A program made the position numbers and the translations under genes. A DNA stretch of 5,444 nt. Source: Ruminococcus sp. UBA1366. GTDB lineage: Bacteria; Bacillota; Clostridia; Oscillospirales; Ruminococcaceae. The notes under the pieces were generated by a model. It was not told the origin of the DNA and made no database searches. It saw nothing but the letters and a program-made list of their open reading frames with translations. The stretch is taken from positions 9,788 through 15,231 of the forward strand of contig DBRO01000012.1 in assembly GCA_002306005.1 (NCBI GenBank), in the 5' to 3' direction. Shown here piece by piece: positions 1 through 5,403 of this stretch. How positions within the stretch are numbered: the stretch's first letter is position 1; the number at the start of each line of letters is the position of its first letter.

Positions 1-101
1 CTATCATCCTTTCGTTTTATCGGATAATAGTATTTTATCAAATGCGCAGTGCGTTTTCTGTCAAAAAATCAGACCTGGTAAAATTTACCCATATATTTTA
101 T
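1..101 (-). promoter_or_regulatory. Gap after rsmA with the ribosome binding site of an off-window minus-strand gene
   Basis: Read on the minus strand, this gap follows the rsmA stop and ends with a strong Shine-Dalgarno sequence, AAAGGATG (plus 5-12), only 4 nt from the window edge. A start codon is therefore expected just outside. A perfect -35-like TTGACA lies at plus 59-64 on the minus strand, but the best -10 match (TAAAAT, plus 33-38) is 21 nt away, so this promoter is doubtful. A small dyad, GGTAAA/TTTACC (77-89), followed after 8 nt by a run of six U on the minus strand, could be a weak rsmA terminator, but the spacing is poor. No coding sequence is visible here. Confidence 0.35.
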
Positions 102-971
102 CTATTTGCCTTGTACAAACCTTCGCAGAATTTCAGCGCAACCAATGAATTGTTCCATGGATAATTGCTCCGGTCGGATGGATTCCGTCAACTCTGCGGT
201 ACGAATTGCCTGCAAAACGCTTTCTTTGGGAATTTGCAAGCCGGAAGCAAGCGAATTGGCAAGCGTTTTTCTTCGCTGCGAAAACGCCGCGCGAATCGTA
301 CGGAAAAAGAACGCCTCATCCGTGATGCCTTTGGGCAATTCCCCACGCAAAGAAAACCGCACCACGGCGCTGTCCACATTCGGTGCGGGAAGAAAGCTCT
401 TGCGCTGTACTGGAAAGAGGATTTCCGGCTCGGAAAAATATCGCACAGCAACCGTAACAGCGCCCATTTCCCGGCTGGGAATTGCTGCACAAAGGCGCTG
501 CGCGGCTTCTTTTTGCACCATGACAGTAATGCTTTTGAGCGGCAGGCGGTCTTCCATCAGTTTCATAATCACCGGCGAAGTGATATAGTAAGGTAGATTC
601 GCGCAGACGCAGACCTCCATACCGGAAAATTCACGCGCAAGCAATGCGTGCAAATCCGTTTTCAGCACATCACCGGAAAGCACCGTGACATTTTTATGCT
701 CGGCAAGCGTTTCAGCTAAAATCGGCGGAAGACGTGAATCCAATTCCAGTGCAACTACTTTTTTTGCACGCTTTGCCAATTCATTGGTTAAAACGCCGAT
801 ACCCGGACCAATCTCCAGCACACCCGTATTTTCGTCCGCACCGCCCAGTTCGGCAATGCGCGGACAGACTTCGGGATTTATTAAAAAATTCTGCCCCAAT
901 TTTTTTGAAAAAGTAAAGCCATGCTTTTTGAAAATTGCTTGAATCATACGAATATCGGTTAAATTCTCCAC
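102..971 (-). CDS. rsmA: 16S rRNA (adenine1518-N6/adenine1519-N6)-dimethyltransferase RsmA (KsgA)
   Basis: This enzyme uses four S-adenosylmethionine molecules to dimethylate the two adjacent adenines in the 3' terminal hairpin (helix 45) of 16S rRNA, a late step of 30S subunit maturation in the cytoplasm. The protein starts MENLTDIRMIQAIFKKHGF and continues with the family signature KKLGQNFLIN (23-32). SAM motif I is VLEIGPGIGVLT (51-62), the ribose-binding acidic residue is E76 in ALELD, D101 sits in SGDVL, and the catalytic NLPYY motif is at 125-129. The length of 289 residues is normal. I chose the GTG start at 971 because GAAAGGA (plus 981-987) lies 9 nt upstream and MENLT is the usual N terminus. 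An in-frame ATG at 1007 lies upstream of the expected transcription start. Loss of this enzyme gives kasugamycin resistance in known species. Confidence 0.96.
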   Translation of the reverse strand: MENLTDIRMIQAIFKKHGFTFSKKLGQNFLINPEVCPRIAELGGADENTGVLEIGPGIGVLTNELAKRAKKVVALELDSRLPPILAETLAEHKNVTVLSGDVLKTDLHALLAREFSGMEVCVCANLPYYITSPVIMKLMEDRLPLKSITVMVQKEAAQRLCAAIPSREMGAVTVAVRYFSEPEILFPVQRKSFLPAPNVDSAVVRFSLRGELPKGITDEAFFFRTIRAAFSQRRKTLANSLASGLQIPKESVLQAIRTAELTESIRPEQLSMEQFIGCAEILRRFVQGK

Positions 972-1009
972 AAATTTGTTTCCTTTCAAAGAAAAATGCA
1001 TTTTCATTT

Positions 1010-1038
1010 ATTGTAACATTGCTTTTTGGCGTTGTCAA
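1010..1038 (-). promoter_or_regulatory. Consensus sigma-A type promoter of rsmA
   Basis: On the minus strand there is a perfect -35 box TTGACA (plus 1033-1038), a spacer of exactly 17 nt and a -10 box TACAAT (plus 1010-1015). Transcription should begin near plus 1003, giving a leader of about 30 nt before the GTG start. The -35 box is overlapped by a perfect dyad, CGTTG-T-CAACG (1030-1040). Confidence 0.82.
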
Positions 1039-1112
1039 CGAACGTTACGAATAAATTGCGGGAATTTTACCAAAACTAACGACATAAGATAAAACAGAAA
1101 GGTTGTGCTCCT

Positions 1113-1355
1113 ATGCAAAAAAGAAATTTCCAGAACGGACAGCACTTGTCCGCAGAACTGGTAACGGCGCTTTCCGCTGACCAGACTGCATTGGATGAAT
1201 TCCATAAGCTTTCGCCGGAAAAGCGGCAGAACTATATCGATGCCGCGCTGACTTCGCATTCTCGCGGACAGATGCAAAGCTATTTAACAAATTTAAAGCT
1301 TGGCGAACAGCTTTTTGATGCCGATACGGGCATGAAAGACAGCATTGCTCCGTAG
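1113..1355 (+). CDS. Small hypothetical protein, YdeI/OmdA C-terminal-domain-like
   Basis: This 80-residue soluble protein has no signal peptide or membrane segment. It is divergent from rsmA and has its own ribosome binding site, AGAAAGG (1096-1102), 10 nt before the ATG. Residues about 12-61 follow the pattern I remember for the YdeI/OmpD-associated (OmdA) C-terminal domain: L-x3-L-x2-AL-x2-D-x2-A-x2-F-x2-LSP-x2-R-x2-YI-x2-A, then R51 and a final hydrophobic helix. In known proteins this domain follows a larger N-terminal domain, which is absent here, so this would be a stand-alone version. The molecular role of the domain is not firmly known and I assign none. A TAAGAT hexamer at 1085-1090 is a possible -10 box but lacks a convincing -35. 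The family assignment is from memory of the motif and is tentative; that it is a real gene is more likely. Confidence 0.7.
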   Translation: MQKRNFQNGQHLSAELVTALSADQTALDEFHKLSPEKRQNYIDAALTSHSRGQMQSYLTNLKLGEQLFDADTGMKDSIAP

Positions 1356-1363
1356 ATTTCCCT

Positions 1364-1393
1364 GAATTTTTGTGAAAATACACAATTCTTTTT
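1364..1393 (+). terminator. Probable intrinsic terminator after the small hypothetical gene
   Basis: Eight base pairs form between GAA...TTGTG (1364-1374, with three T bulged) and CACAATTC (1381-1388), around the loop AAAATA. Five T follow (1389-1393). The hairpin starts 9 nt after the stop codon of the small gene. The stem is AT-rich and bulged, so termination is probably partial. Confidence 0.5.
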
Positions 1394-1427
1394 CAAATTC
1401 CGCAGATAAATTCTATATAGCGTGGTG

Positions 1428-1456
1428 TTGAAATCTGTCCGTATTTCGGGTACAAT
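1428..1456 (+). promoter_or_regulatory. Probable main promoter of the pur operon
   Basis: The -35 box TTGAAA (1428-1433, 5 of 6 matches) and -10 box TACAAT (1451-1456, 5 of 6) are separated by exactly 17 nt. Transcription should start near 1463, giving a leader of about 209 nt ahead of purE. The heptamer TATATAG occurs upstream at 1414-1420 and again at 1456-1462, 42 bp apart, flanking the promoter elements; this may be chance in AT-rich DNA. No other good promoter is visible between here and purE. Confidence 0.75.
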
Positions 1457-1472
1457 ATATAGTAGTAAGTTT

Positions 1473-1506
1473 AACGTGAGGAGTATGAGCGTATGCCAGT
1501 CACGTT
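1473..1506 (+). promoter_or_regulatory. Hairpin covering the leader ORF ribosome binding site and start
   Basis: AACGTG (1473-1478) pairs perfectly with CACGTT (1501-1506). Inside it, GGAGTAT (1480-1486) pairs with GTATGCC (1491-1497), with one A-G mismatch and two G-U pairs, closing the tetraloop GAGC. The structure buries the GAGGAG ribosome binding site (1478-1483) and the ATG at 1493-1495. It could reduce translation of the leader peptide. This was found by eye, with no energy calculation. Confidence 0.4.
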
Positions 1507-1606
1507 GTTAGAGCGAGATTTTCTTGGTTCTTCCCGTCGAGGAGCTTTTTTATCATACCCGAACAACGCGTTTTGTGTATCCTTATACCCATATGATGAA
1601 TACTGA
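1493..1606 (+). CDS. 37-residue candidate leader peptide upstream of purE
   Basis: A short ORF starts MPVTLLERDF and ends VSLYPYDEY, with a TGA stop at 1604-1606. Its ribosome binding site, GAGGAG (1478-1483), sits 9 nt before the ATG, a good spacing. The peptide is not hydrophobic enough for a membrane segment and has no signal sequence. It has a central SSRRG (13-17), one cysteine (C28), and a tyrosine- and acid-rich C terminus. Codon use differs from the neighbouring pur genes (38% GC at third positions, CGA and TTA codons), so it may be conserved for RNA structure or not be a housekeeping protein at all. The stop codon is 6 nt before the terminator hairpin, so a ribosome halted there would cover the hairpin's 5' base. 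I do not recognise a family. An accidental ORF of this length is possible. Confidence 0.45.
   Translation: MPVTLLERDFLGSSRRGAFLSYPNNAFCVSLYPYDEY
1526..1551 (+). terminator. Possible weaker terminator hairpin inside the leader ORF
   Basis: GGTTCTTC (1526-1533) pairs over all eight positions with GAGGAGCT (1539-1546), three of the pairs being G-U. The loop is CCGTC, and T1546 starts a run of six T (1546-1551). The wobble pairs make it weaker than the downstream terminator. If the leader ORF is translated, ribosomes would melt it. Confidence 0.35.
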
Positions 1607-1612
1607 TGCGAT

Positions 1613-1646
1613 AGCTGCAGCTAATTTTGTTGCAGTTTTTATTTTT
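1613..1646 (+). terminator. Strong intrinsic terminator 25 nt before purE (attenuator)
   Basis: AGCTGCAGC (1613-1621) pairs with GTTGCAGTT (1629-1637) over nine positions (two G-U) with the loop TAATTTT. A T tract follows: TTTTT (1636-1640), A, TTTTT (1642-1646). The T run is on the plus strand only, so it acts on plus-strand transcripts. It ends 8 nt before the GAAAGGA ribosome binding site of purE, leaving no room for another promoter. purE transcription must therefore pass through it, which is the arrangement of an attenuator. Confidence 0.72.
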
Positions 1647-1671
1647 GCTTTTTGAAAGGAATGGTATAAAA

Positions 1672-2169
1672 ATGAAAAAAGTTGCGGTCATAATGGGCAG
1701 CGACAGTGATTTCCCAATTGTAAAAAGCGCCGTACTGGAACTAAAAGCCTATGAAATTCCGTATGAAGTACATGTGATGAGCGCGCACCGCACCCCTGCG
1801 CTTGCGTCGGAATTCGCCGAAAAAGCAAAGGATAACGGCTTTGGCGTGATTATTGCTGCTGCCGGGATGGCAGCACACCTTGCCGGCGTGCTCGCCGCGC
1901 ACACAACCCTCCCCGTGATTGGCATTCCCATTCAGTCCGGCAATTTAGGCGGCATGGATGCACTGCTTTCCACCGCGATGATGCCTCCGGGAATTCCTGT
2001 TGCCACCGTTGCCGTGAACGGCGCGAAAAATGCGGCAATTCTTGCCATTCAAATGCTGGCGATTTCCGACTGGGAACTTGCCGACAAACTGGAGGACGCA
2101 AAAAAATCCATGGTGGACGGCGTTCTTGCAAAAGAAGAAAAATTACAGCAGGCAGTTTCCGAACTGTAA
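1672..2169 (+). CDS. purE: N5-carboxyaminoimidazole ribonucleotide mutase, PurE catalytic subunit (class I)
   Basis: PurE moves the carboxyl group of N5-CAIR to C4 to give CAIR, step 6 of IMP synthesis, in the cytoplasm as an octamer. The 165-residue protein starts MKKVAVIMGSDSDFP. The substrate-binding residues S10 and D13 lie in GSDSD, the catalytic H39 in SAHRTP (37-42), the AAAGMAAHLAGV loop spans 62-73, and MPPGIPVATVAV spans 104-115. The form NGAKNAA (116-122) is shorter than the E. coli loop but is common in this family. I chose the ATG at 1672 because GAAAGGA (1654-1660) precedes it by 11 nt and MKKVAVIMGSDSD is the usual N terminus. An in-frame ATG at 1627 lies inside the attenuator hairpin loop and has no ribosome binding site. 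Class I PurE normally needs PurK, which is not adjacent. It is the first gene of the operon, 72 nt before purF. Confidence 0.96.
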   Translation: MKKVAVIMGSDSDFPIVKSAVLELKAYEIPYEVHVMSAHRTPALASEFAEKAKDNGFGVIIAAAGMAAHLAGVLAAHTTLPVIGIPIQSGNLGGMDALLSTAMMPPGIPVATVAVNGAKNAAILAIQMLAISDWELADKLEDAKKSMVDGVLAKEEKLQQAVSEL

Positions 2170-2229
2170 ACGGACAACCGGATTTTCAGAACAATCTTTG
2201 TATTTTTCCCTTCACAAGCTTATGTTTAC

Positions 2230-2234
2230 GGAGG
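2230..2234 (+). promoter_or_regulatory. Ribosome binding site of purF
   Basis: GGAGG is 7 nt upstream of the purF ATG at 2242 and fixes that start. The 72-nt purE-purF gap shows no terminator or promoter by eye. Confidence 0.8.
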
Positions 2235-2241
2235 TTTTACT

Positions 2242-3678
2242 ATGTTCAACTCCATTCACGAGGAATGCGGCGTTTTCGGCGTGTACTCCAATCTCACTGA
2301 AGACGTTGCCTCCAAGGTATACATCGGGCTGTACGCCCTTCAGCACCGCGGACAGGAAAGCTGCGGCATTGTGGTAAACGATGACGGTTTGTACCGCTAC
2401 CACAAGGATTTGGGACTTGTCCATGAGGTTTTTAACAAAGAACATCTCGACAAGCTTGGCACGGGGCGGATTGCCATTGGTCATGTGCGGTATTCCACCA
2501 CAGGCAATTCCAATCGTTCCAACGCCCAGCCGCTGGTGGTACGCCATATTAAAGGTCCTTTGGCAATTGCCCACAACGGCAATTTAATTAACGCGCAGGA
2601 ACTGCGGGAGCAGTACGAAATGCACGGTGCGATTTTCCACACAACCAATGATACGGAAGTCATTTCCTATGCCATTACCGAGGCGCGCCTGACAGCACCC
2701 TCCATTGAGGCGGCAGTGGAGCGTGCCATGGAGAAAATCAAAGGTGCGTACTCTCTGGTTGTCATGTCGCCGCAAAAGCTGATTGCCGCACGCGATCCGG
2801 AAGGGTTTCACCCGCTTTCGATTGCAAAAACAGATACCGGCTATGCGGTTTCTTCCGAAACCTGCGCGTTTGACAGCATTGGGGCGAAATTCATCCGCGA
2901 TGTGAAGCCCGGCGAAATTGTGATTATTGATGAAAGCGGGATTCGTTCCATTGAAACGCATTGTCACGGTACAGGACACGTTTGCGTGTTTGAATACGTA
3001 TACTTTGCGCGGCCGGACTCCGTGATTGACGGTTCCAGCGTACATAAAGCGCGGATTCGCGCAGGAAAATACCTGTGGCGCGACCACCCGGTGGAAGCCG
3101 ATGTGGTGATTGGCGTGCCGGATTCCGGACTGGATGCAGCGCTGGGATTCTCGCAGGAAAGCGGGATTCCCTACGGAATTGGTTTTATCAAGAACCGCTA
3201 TATCGGCAGAACGTTTATTCAGCCGACACAGAGCGAACGCACCAATTCCGTAAAAATCAAGCTGAACGTGATCTCCAACACCGTCAAGGGCAAGCGCGTG
3301 GTGATGATTGACGACAGCATTGTGCGCGGCACGACCTCTGCACGAATTGTCAATCTCCTGCGCGAAGCAGGCGCAAAGGAAGTTCATGTGCGGATTTCCA
3401 GTCCGCCGTTTATTGCGCCCTGCTACTTTGGCACGGACATTGACAGCAAGGATAAACTCATTGCCTGCCGGCTTTCCGTTGAGGAAATTTGCCAGTATCT
3501 CGGCGCGGATTCGCTGGGATATTTAAGTGTGGAAAACGTCAAACAGCTTGCGGGAAATTCCAGCTGCGGCTTTTGCACCGGTTGCTTTTCCGGTGAATAC
3601 CCCATGGAGGTTCCTGCTGAAATGCCAAAGGATAAGTTTGAGACGAAGATTACAAACCAGTTGACTTTAAAAATATAA
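2242..3678 (+). CDS. purF: Amidophosphoribosyltransferase (glutamine PRPP amidotransferase), Bacillus type
   Basis: PurF makes 5-phosphoribosylamine from PRPP and glutamine, the first committed and usually feedback-inhibited step of purine synthesis. The 478-residue protein has a short propeptide (MFNSIHEE) before the nucleophile C9 in CGVFG, which becomes the N terminus after cleavage. The N-terminal Ntn glutaminase half includes [19 protein letters not shown] and HNGNL. The C-terminal phosphoribosyltransferase half holds the PRPP loop [13 protein letters not shown] (354-366). C248 (VCVFEY), C394 (PCYFG), C442 and C445 (CGFC) match the four [4Fe-4S] ligands of the B. subtilis enzyme, so an oxygen-sensitive cluster is expected. 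The length is normal and no key residue is missing. It is followed by purM after 19 nt. Confidence 0.97.
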   Translation: MFNSIHEECGVFGVYSNLTEDVASKVYIGLYALQHRGQESCGIVVNDDGLYRYHKDLGLVHEVFNKEHLDKLGTGRIAIGHVRYSTTGNSNRSNAQPLVVRHIKGPLAIAHNGNLINAQELREQYEMHGAIFHTTNDTEVISYAITEARLTAPSIEAAVERAMEKIKGAYSLVVMSPQKLIAARDPEGFHPLSIAKTDTGYAVSSETCAFDSIGAKFIRDVKPGEIVIIDESGIRSIETHCHGTGHVCVFEYVYFARPDSVIDGSSVHKARIRAGKYLWRDHPVEADVVIGVPDSGLDAALGFSQESGIPYGIGFIKNRYIGRTFIQPTQSERTNSVKIKLNVISNTVKGKRVVMIDDSIVRGTTSARIVNLLREAGAKEVHVRISSPPFIAPCYFGTDIDSKDKLIACRLSVEEICQYLGADSLGYLSVENVKQLAGNSSCGFCTGCFSGEYPMEVPAEMPKDKFETKITNQLTLKI

Positions 3679-3697
3679 CCCCGAAAGGAATACGAAA

Positions 3698-4732
3698 ATG
3701 AAGAGTTTTTCTGAAAGCTACAAGGAGGCCGGCGTGGACGTGACTGCCGGTTACAAGGCTGTGGAATTGATGAAACAGCACGTTGCAAGAACAGTGACTT
3801 CCGGTGTGTTAAGCGGGCTTGGCGGCTTTGGCGGCTTGTTTGAACTGGATTTGAACGGGATTCAAAAGCCTGTTTTGGTTTCCGGCACGGACGGTGTTGG
3901 CACAAAGCTCAAAATCGCCTTTTTGATGAACAAGCACGACACGGTGGGCATCGACTGTGTTGCCATGTGCGTGAACGACGTCATCTGCTGTGGGGCAAAG
4001 CCTTTGTTCTTCCTTGATTACATCGCCACAGGCAAGAACTTTCCCGAAAAAATCGCGTCCATCGTTTCGGGCATTGCGGACGGCTGTGAGCTTTCCGGCT
4101 GTGCGCTGATTGGCGGAGAAACCGCGGAAATGCCGGGCTTTTATCCCGAAGATGAGTACGACCTTGCCGGTTTTACCGTCGGTGTGGTAGACAAGGATAA
4201 AATCCTCAAACCGGACGAGCAGAAGGCCGGCGATGTGATGATTGCCATCAAATCCAGCGGTGTTCATTCCAACGGATTTTCTCTTGTGCGGAAGGTCTTT
4301 TCCATCAGCGAACAGAACCTGCTCCGGCATTATGCTGAGCTGGGAACCACACTGGGCGCGACGCTGCTGACGCCCACCAAAATCTATGTACGGTCAATTT
4401 TAAAATTACTAGACGAAGTGAAAGTAAAGTCCATTTCGCACATTACGGGCGGCGGATTTTATGAGAACATTCCCCGCTCTTTACCGCAAAATATTTCCGC
4501 GAAAATTGACCGTGCAGCACTGGACACCCCGCCGATTTTCGGCTTGATTCAGGCAACGGGCAAAATTTCCGACCACGATATGTTCAACACCTTCAACATG
4601 GGCGTGGGTATGACGGTTGTAGTGGATAAGAAAGATGCGGACAAGGCAGTTACGGCACTCAATGCCTGCGGCGAAAAAGCTTATGTCATGGGCGAATTGG
4701 TGCAGAGTGACGAGGGCGTTATCATTCTTTAA
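3698..4732 (+). CDS. purM: Phosphoribosylformylglycinamidine cyclo-ligase (AIR synthetase)
   Basis: PurM closes the imidazole ring: it converts formylglycinamidine ribonucleotide to aminoimidazole ribonucleotide using ATP, step 5 of IMP synthesis. The 344-residue protein is of normal length. Visible family motifs are [10 protein letters not shown] (63-72, ATP site), CVNDV with N93 and D94, the [15 protein letters not shown] segment, [12 protein letters not shown] (from 138), GVHSNGF (188-194) and [13 protein letters not shown] (from 248). The start is supported by AAAGGA (3684-3689), 8 nt upstream. Its stop codon TAA overlaps an ATG (TAATG at 4730-4734), which favours translational coupling with purN. 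Nothing unusual is seen in the protein. Confidence 0.97.
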   Translation: MKSFSESYKEAGVDVTAGYKAVELMKQHVARTVTSGVLSGLGGFGGLFELDLNGIQKPVLVSGTDGVGTKLKIAFLMNKHDTVGIDCVAMCVNDVICCGAKPLFFLDYIATGKNFPEKIASIVSGIADGCELSGCALIGGETAEMPGFYPEDEYDLAGFTVGVVDKDKILKPDEQKAGDVMIAIKSSGVHSNGFSLVRKVFSISEQNLLRHYAELGTTLGATLLTPTKIYVRSILKLLDEVKVKSISHITGGGFYENIPRSLPQNISAKIDRAALDTPPIFGLIQATGKISDHDMFNTFNMGVGMTVVVDKKDADKAVTALNACGEKAYVMGELVQSDEGVIIL

Positions 4733-4752
4733 TGCACGGAGAGGACAAGCTT

Positions 4753-5385
4753 ATGAAAAAAATTGCGGTGCTTGTTTCCGGCGGCGGAACGAATTTGCAG
4801 GCGCTGATTGACGCGCAGGAGCGCGGAGAGATTCACGGCGGGAAGATTACGCTGGTGGTTGCCTCCAAACCGGATGCGTATGCGCTGGAACGCGCAAAGG
4901 CGCATGGGATTCCCACACAGGTGGTGGCGCGGCGCGATTACGCGGACGTTGCCGCCTACACCAAGGCAATGACGGCGGTTTTACAAAATGCCGGCGCGGA
5001 TTTGGTTGTTTATGCCGGCTTTATGACGATTCTCGACGAACAGATTGTTAAGGCGTTCCCCTACCGCATGATGAACGTGCATCCGTCGCTGATTCCCGCA
5101 TTTTGCGGAAAAGGTTTTTACGGGCTTCGCGTGCATGAAGAAGTGCTCCGGCGCGGTGTGAAGCTGACCGGCGCCACCGTGCATTTTGTCACGGAGGTTT
5201 GTGACGGCGGGCCGATTATCGCGCAAAAATCCGTTGCGGTGGAAAACAACGACACGCCGGAGCTTTTACAAAAGCGCGTGATGGAACAGGCAGAATGGGT
5301 GATTCTCCCACAGGCGGTTTCGCTATTCTGCGAGGGCAGAATTACGGTGAAAAACGAGCGGGCTTACATTGATGATAATAAATAA
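4753..5385 (+). CDS. purN: Phosphoribosylglycinamide formyltransferase (GAR transformylase)
   Basis: PurN transfers the formyl group of N10-formyltetrahydrofolate to glycinamide ribonucleotide, step 3 of IMP synthesis. The 210-residue protein starts MKKIAVLVSGGGTNLQALID, with the phosphate-binding SGGGTN near the N terminus. The catalytic triad matches N108 and H110 in MNVHPSLIP and D151 in CDGGPII. The segment AFCGKGFYGLRVHEEVL replaces the shorter PGLH loop of E. coli; I recall this form from Clostridia. I chose the ATG at 4753 because GGAGAGGA (4738-4745) lies 7 nt upstream and because the protein then begins like its relatives. An in-frame ATG at 4732 that overlaps the purM stop would add seven residues (MHGEDKL) and has no clear ribosome binding site. 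The next gene follows after 18 nt. Confidence 0.95.
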   Translation: MKKIAVLVSGGGTNLQALIDAQERGEIHGGKITLVVASKPDAYALERAKAHGIPTQVVARRDYADVAAYTKAMTAVLQNAGADLVVYAGFMTILDEQIVKAFPYRMMNVHPSLIPAFCGKGFYGLRVHEEVLRRGVKLTGATVHFVTEVCDGGPIIAQKSVAVENNDTPELLQKRVMEQAEWVILPQAVSLFCEGRITVKNERAYIDDNK

Positions 5386-5403
5386 ACAGGAAAGGACATC
5401 GTT

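Larger units (their letters stand above)
1463..1671 (+). promoter_or_regulatory. Structured pur operon leader, candidate transcription attenuator
   Basis: This untranslated leader runs from the predicted start to purE. In order it holds a hairpin that encloses a ribosome binding site and start codon (1473-1506), a 37-codon ORF (1493-1606), a hairpin with a T run inside that ORF (1526-1551), and a strong intrinsic terminator (1613-1646) just before the purE ribosome binding site. It lacks the purine riboswitch three-way-junction core (no CTACC-type joining segment), the ZTP motif's CCGCCTGGG and the ykkC-type conserved segments. Placement of a terminator between the only visible promoter and purE implies control by premature termination. 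The ligand or signal is unknown. Confidence 0.55.

Noticed and set aside
15..102. Three copies of TTTTATC (15-21, 33-39, 96-102)
   Set aside because: AT-rich short words with irregular spacing; not a CRISPR, iteron or convincing operator array.
1485..1511. Alternative eight-codon ORF (MSVCQSRC) overlapping the leader peptide start
   Set aside because: Its ATG is only 1 nt after GAGGAG, too close for efficient initiation; the ATG at 1493 has normal spacing.
1661..1669. Minimal ORF ATG-GTA-TAA between the purE ribosome binding site and start
   Set aside because: The ribosome binding site directly abuts this ATG with no spacer, so initiation there is unlikely; it is probably chance.
1627..1671. 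In-frame N-terminal extension of purE from the ATG at 1627
   Set aside because: The ATG sits in the attenuator hairpin loop with no ribosome binding site, and the extension is just translated T tract. The 1672 start matches the family.
1463..1671. Known purine, PRPP/ppGpp, ZTP or THF riboswitch upstream of purE
   Set aside because: The conserved core segments of these classes could not be found by eye. A covariance-model search is still the decisive test.
1500..1691. Minus-strand frame of 63 codons across the purE leader
   Set aside because: It starts inside purE and crosses the terminator and its T tracts; the Phe/Lys-rich start only reflects those tracts.
2584..3387. Open reading frame of 267 codons on the minus strand inside purF
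   Set aside because: It lies fully antisense to the well-supported purF, has no recognisable motif, and its protein is a low-plausibility mix rich in N, H and C. It is a codon-bias shadow.
3809..4330. Open reading frame of 173 codons on the minus strand inside purM
   Set aside because: It is antisense to conserved purM motifs, with no ribosome binding site or family resemblance seen.
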